NCBI GenBank assembly: GCA_018613055.1
Contig: JAGGQZ010000015.1
Coordinates: forward strand, 62,001 to 126,000
DNA from: Chryseobacterium sp. ISL-80
GTDB lineage: Bacteria; Bacillota; Bacilli; Bacillales; Cytobacillaceae
Direction of reading: 5' to 3'
Length of the DNA: 64,000 nt
How positions within the stretch are numbered: the first letter of the stretch is position 1; each line of letters starts with the position of its first letter. Below the pieces are notes generated by a model, which worked only from the letters and a program-made list of their open reading frames with translations, did no database searches and was not told the origin of the DNA. Made by a program: the position numbers and the translations under genes. Below are positions 63,798 through 64,000 of this stretch, one piece after another.

Positions 63798-64000
63798 ATG
63801 GGAAAAAAAATAACCGCCTTTCTATTCATCATGCTGGCATGGCTGTTAGCAAAGCCGGTGCTTTCGCTCACGTGGATTGAAGTCATTGATCGATCATTTT
63901 TGGTTGGTATTATTTCTTTATTGGTGGCAGCGGCCTTCCTGATCTTGAAAACTGGATTTCTGTCTTTGTTCATGAACGGTTTCAATAAACTCGGATCATT
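63798..64000 (+). CDS. DUF3899-like small membrane protein, 5' part
   Basis: AAGGAGG before ATG 63798 opens a frame that runs off the window (67 residues seen). Two hydrophobic helices (ITAFLFIMLAWLLAKPVLSL and FLVGIISLLVAAAFLILKTGFLSLFM) and a following FNKLGS resemble DUF3899 proteins, which are often found behind opp/dpp genes. The end is outside the window. Confidence 0.65.
   Translation, partial: MGKKITAFLFIMLAWLLAKPVLSLTWIEVIDRSFLVGIISLLVAAAFLILKTGFLSLFMNGFNKLGS

Overview
The window looks like chromosome of an endospore-forming, low-GC Gram-positive bacterium of the family Bacillaceae (Bacillus/Mesobacillus-like). The reasons are strong AGGAGG-type ribosome binding sites with frequent TTG and GTG starts, a Spo0E-like phosphatase, a guanine riboswitch in front of xpt-pbuX, the yrrT-mtnN-luxS-mccA-mccB sulfur operon, ccdA-yneI-ccdC, and a dpp operon led by the D-aminopeptidase DppA. 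The species assignment is inference.

Positions 1-9540 are clearly more AT-rich than the rest and carry an incomplete prophage or satellite-like element. It has an XRE-type regulator fragment, an unknown protein, a replication-initiator-like protein followed by a large inverted repeat, small and large terminase subunits, a portal protein, and head-tail connector proteins. No protease, scaffold, capsid or tail genes are present. A 565-base gene-free stretch and a membrane protein with a putative FxLYD-like domain lie where the capsid genes would be. Several genes here have their ribosome binding site inside an RNA hairpin.

Positions 9.9-28.6 kb are ordinary core and accessory chromosome: an acetyltransferase, an MFS transporter, a peptidase S51-like protein, an orphan response regulator, the SAH-to-cysteine recycling operon, xanthine salvage on the minus strand under a guanine riboswitch, a heterodimeric ABC exporter, a Spo0E-like protein, the Ccd locus, a HAD phosphatase, an anchored metalloprotease and a YrrT-like methyltransferase. 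Positions 29-44.5 kb form a dense, nearly co-directional cluster of small enzymes (five NUDIX hydrolases plus GNAT, VOC, methyltransferase, aminoglycoside-phosphotransferase-like, GyrI-like and S41 proteins). It includes three visibly decaying genes.

Positions 45-55 kb hold a NERD protein, small membrane proteins, a selenocysteine tRNA with no sel genes nearby, a frameshifted Cys-rich (possibly spore-surface) gene, an M3 oligopeptidase and an LCP cell-wall ligase. Positions 55.6-63.7 kb form a peptide scavenging operon: Lrp-type regulator, M42 aminopeptidase, dppA, dppB, dppC, dppD, dppF and dppE. The window ends inside a small membrane protein gene.

The most unusual signal is a set of five intergenic arrays (near 9.6, 17.8, 28.7, 33.2 and 44.9 kb). 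Each consists of five to eight hairpin-forming units with a period of 52 bp, almost without exception. The arrays differ in the sequence of the palindrome but share the period and, in four of five, an outer TGTC...GACA frame. I know of no named repeat family that matches.
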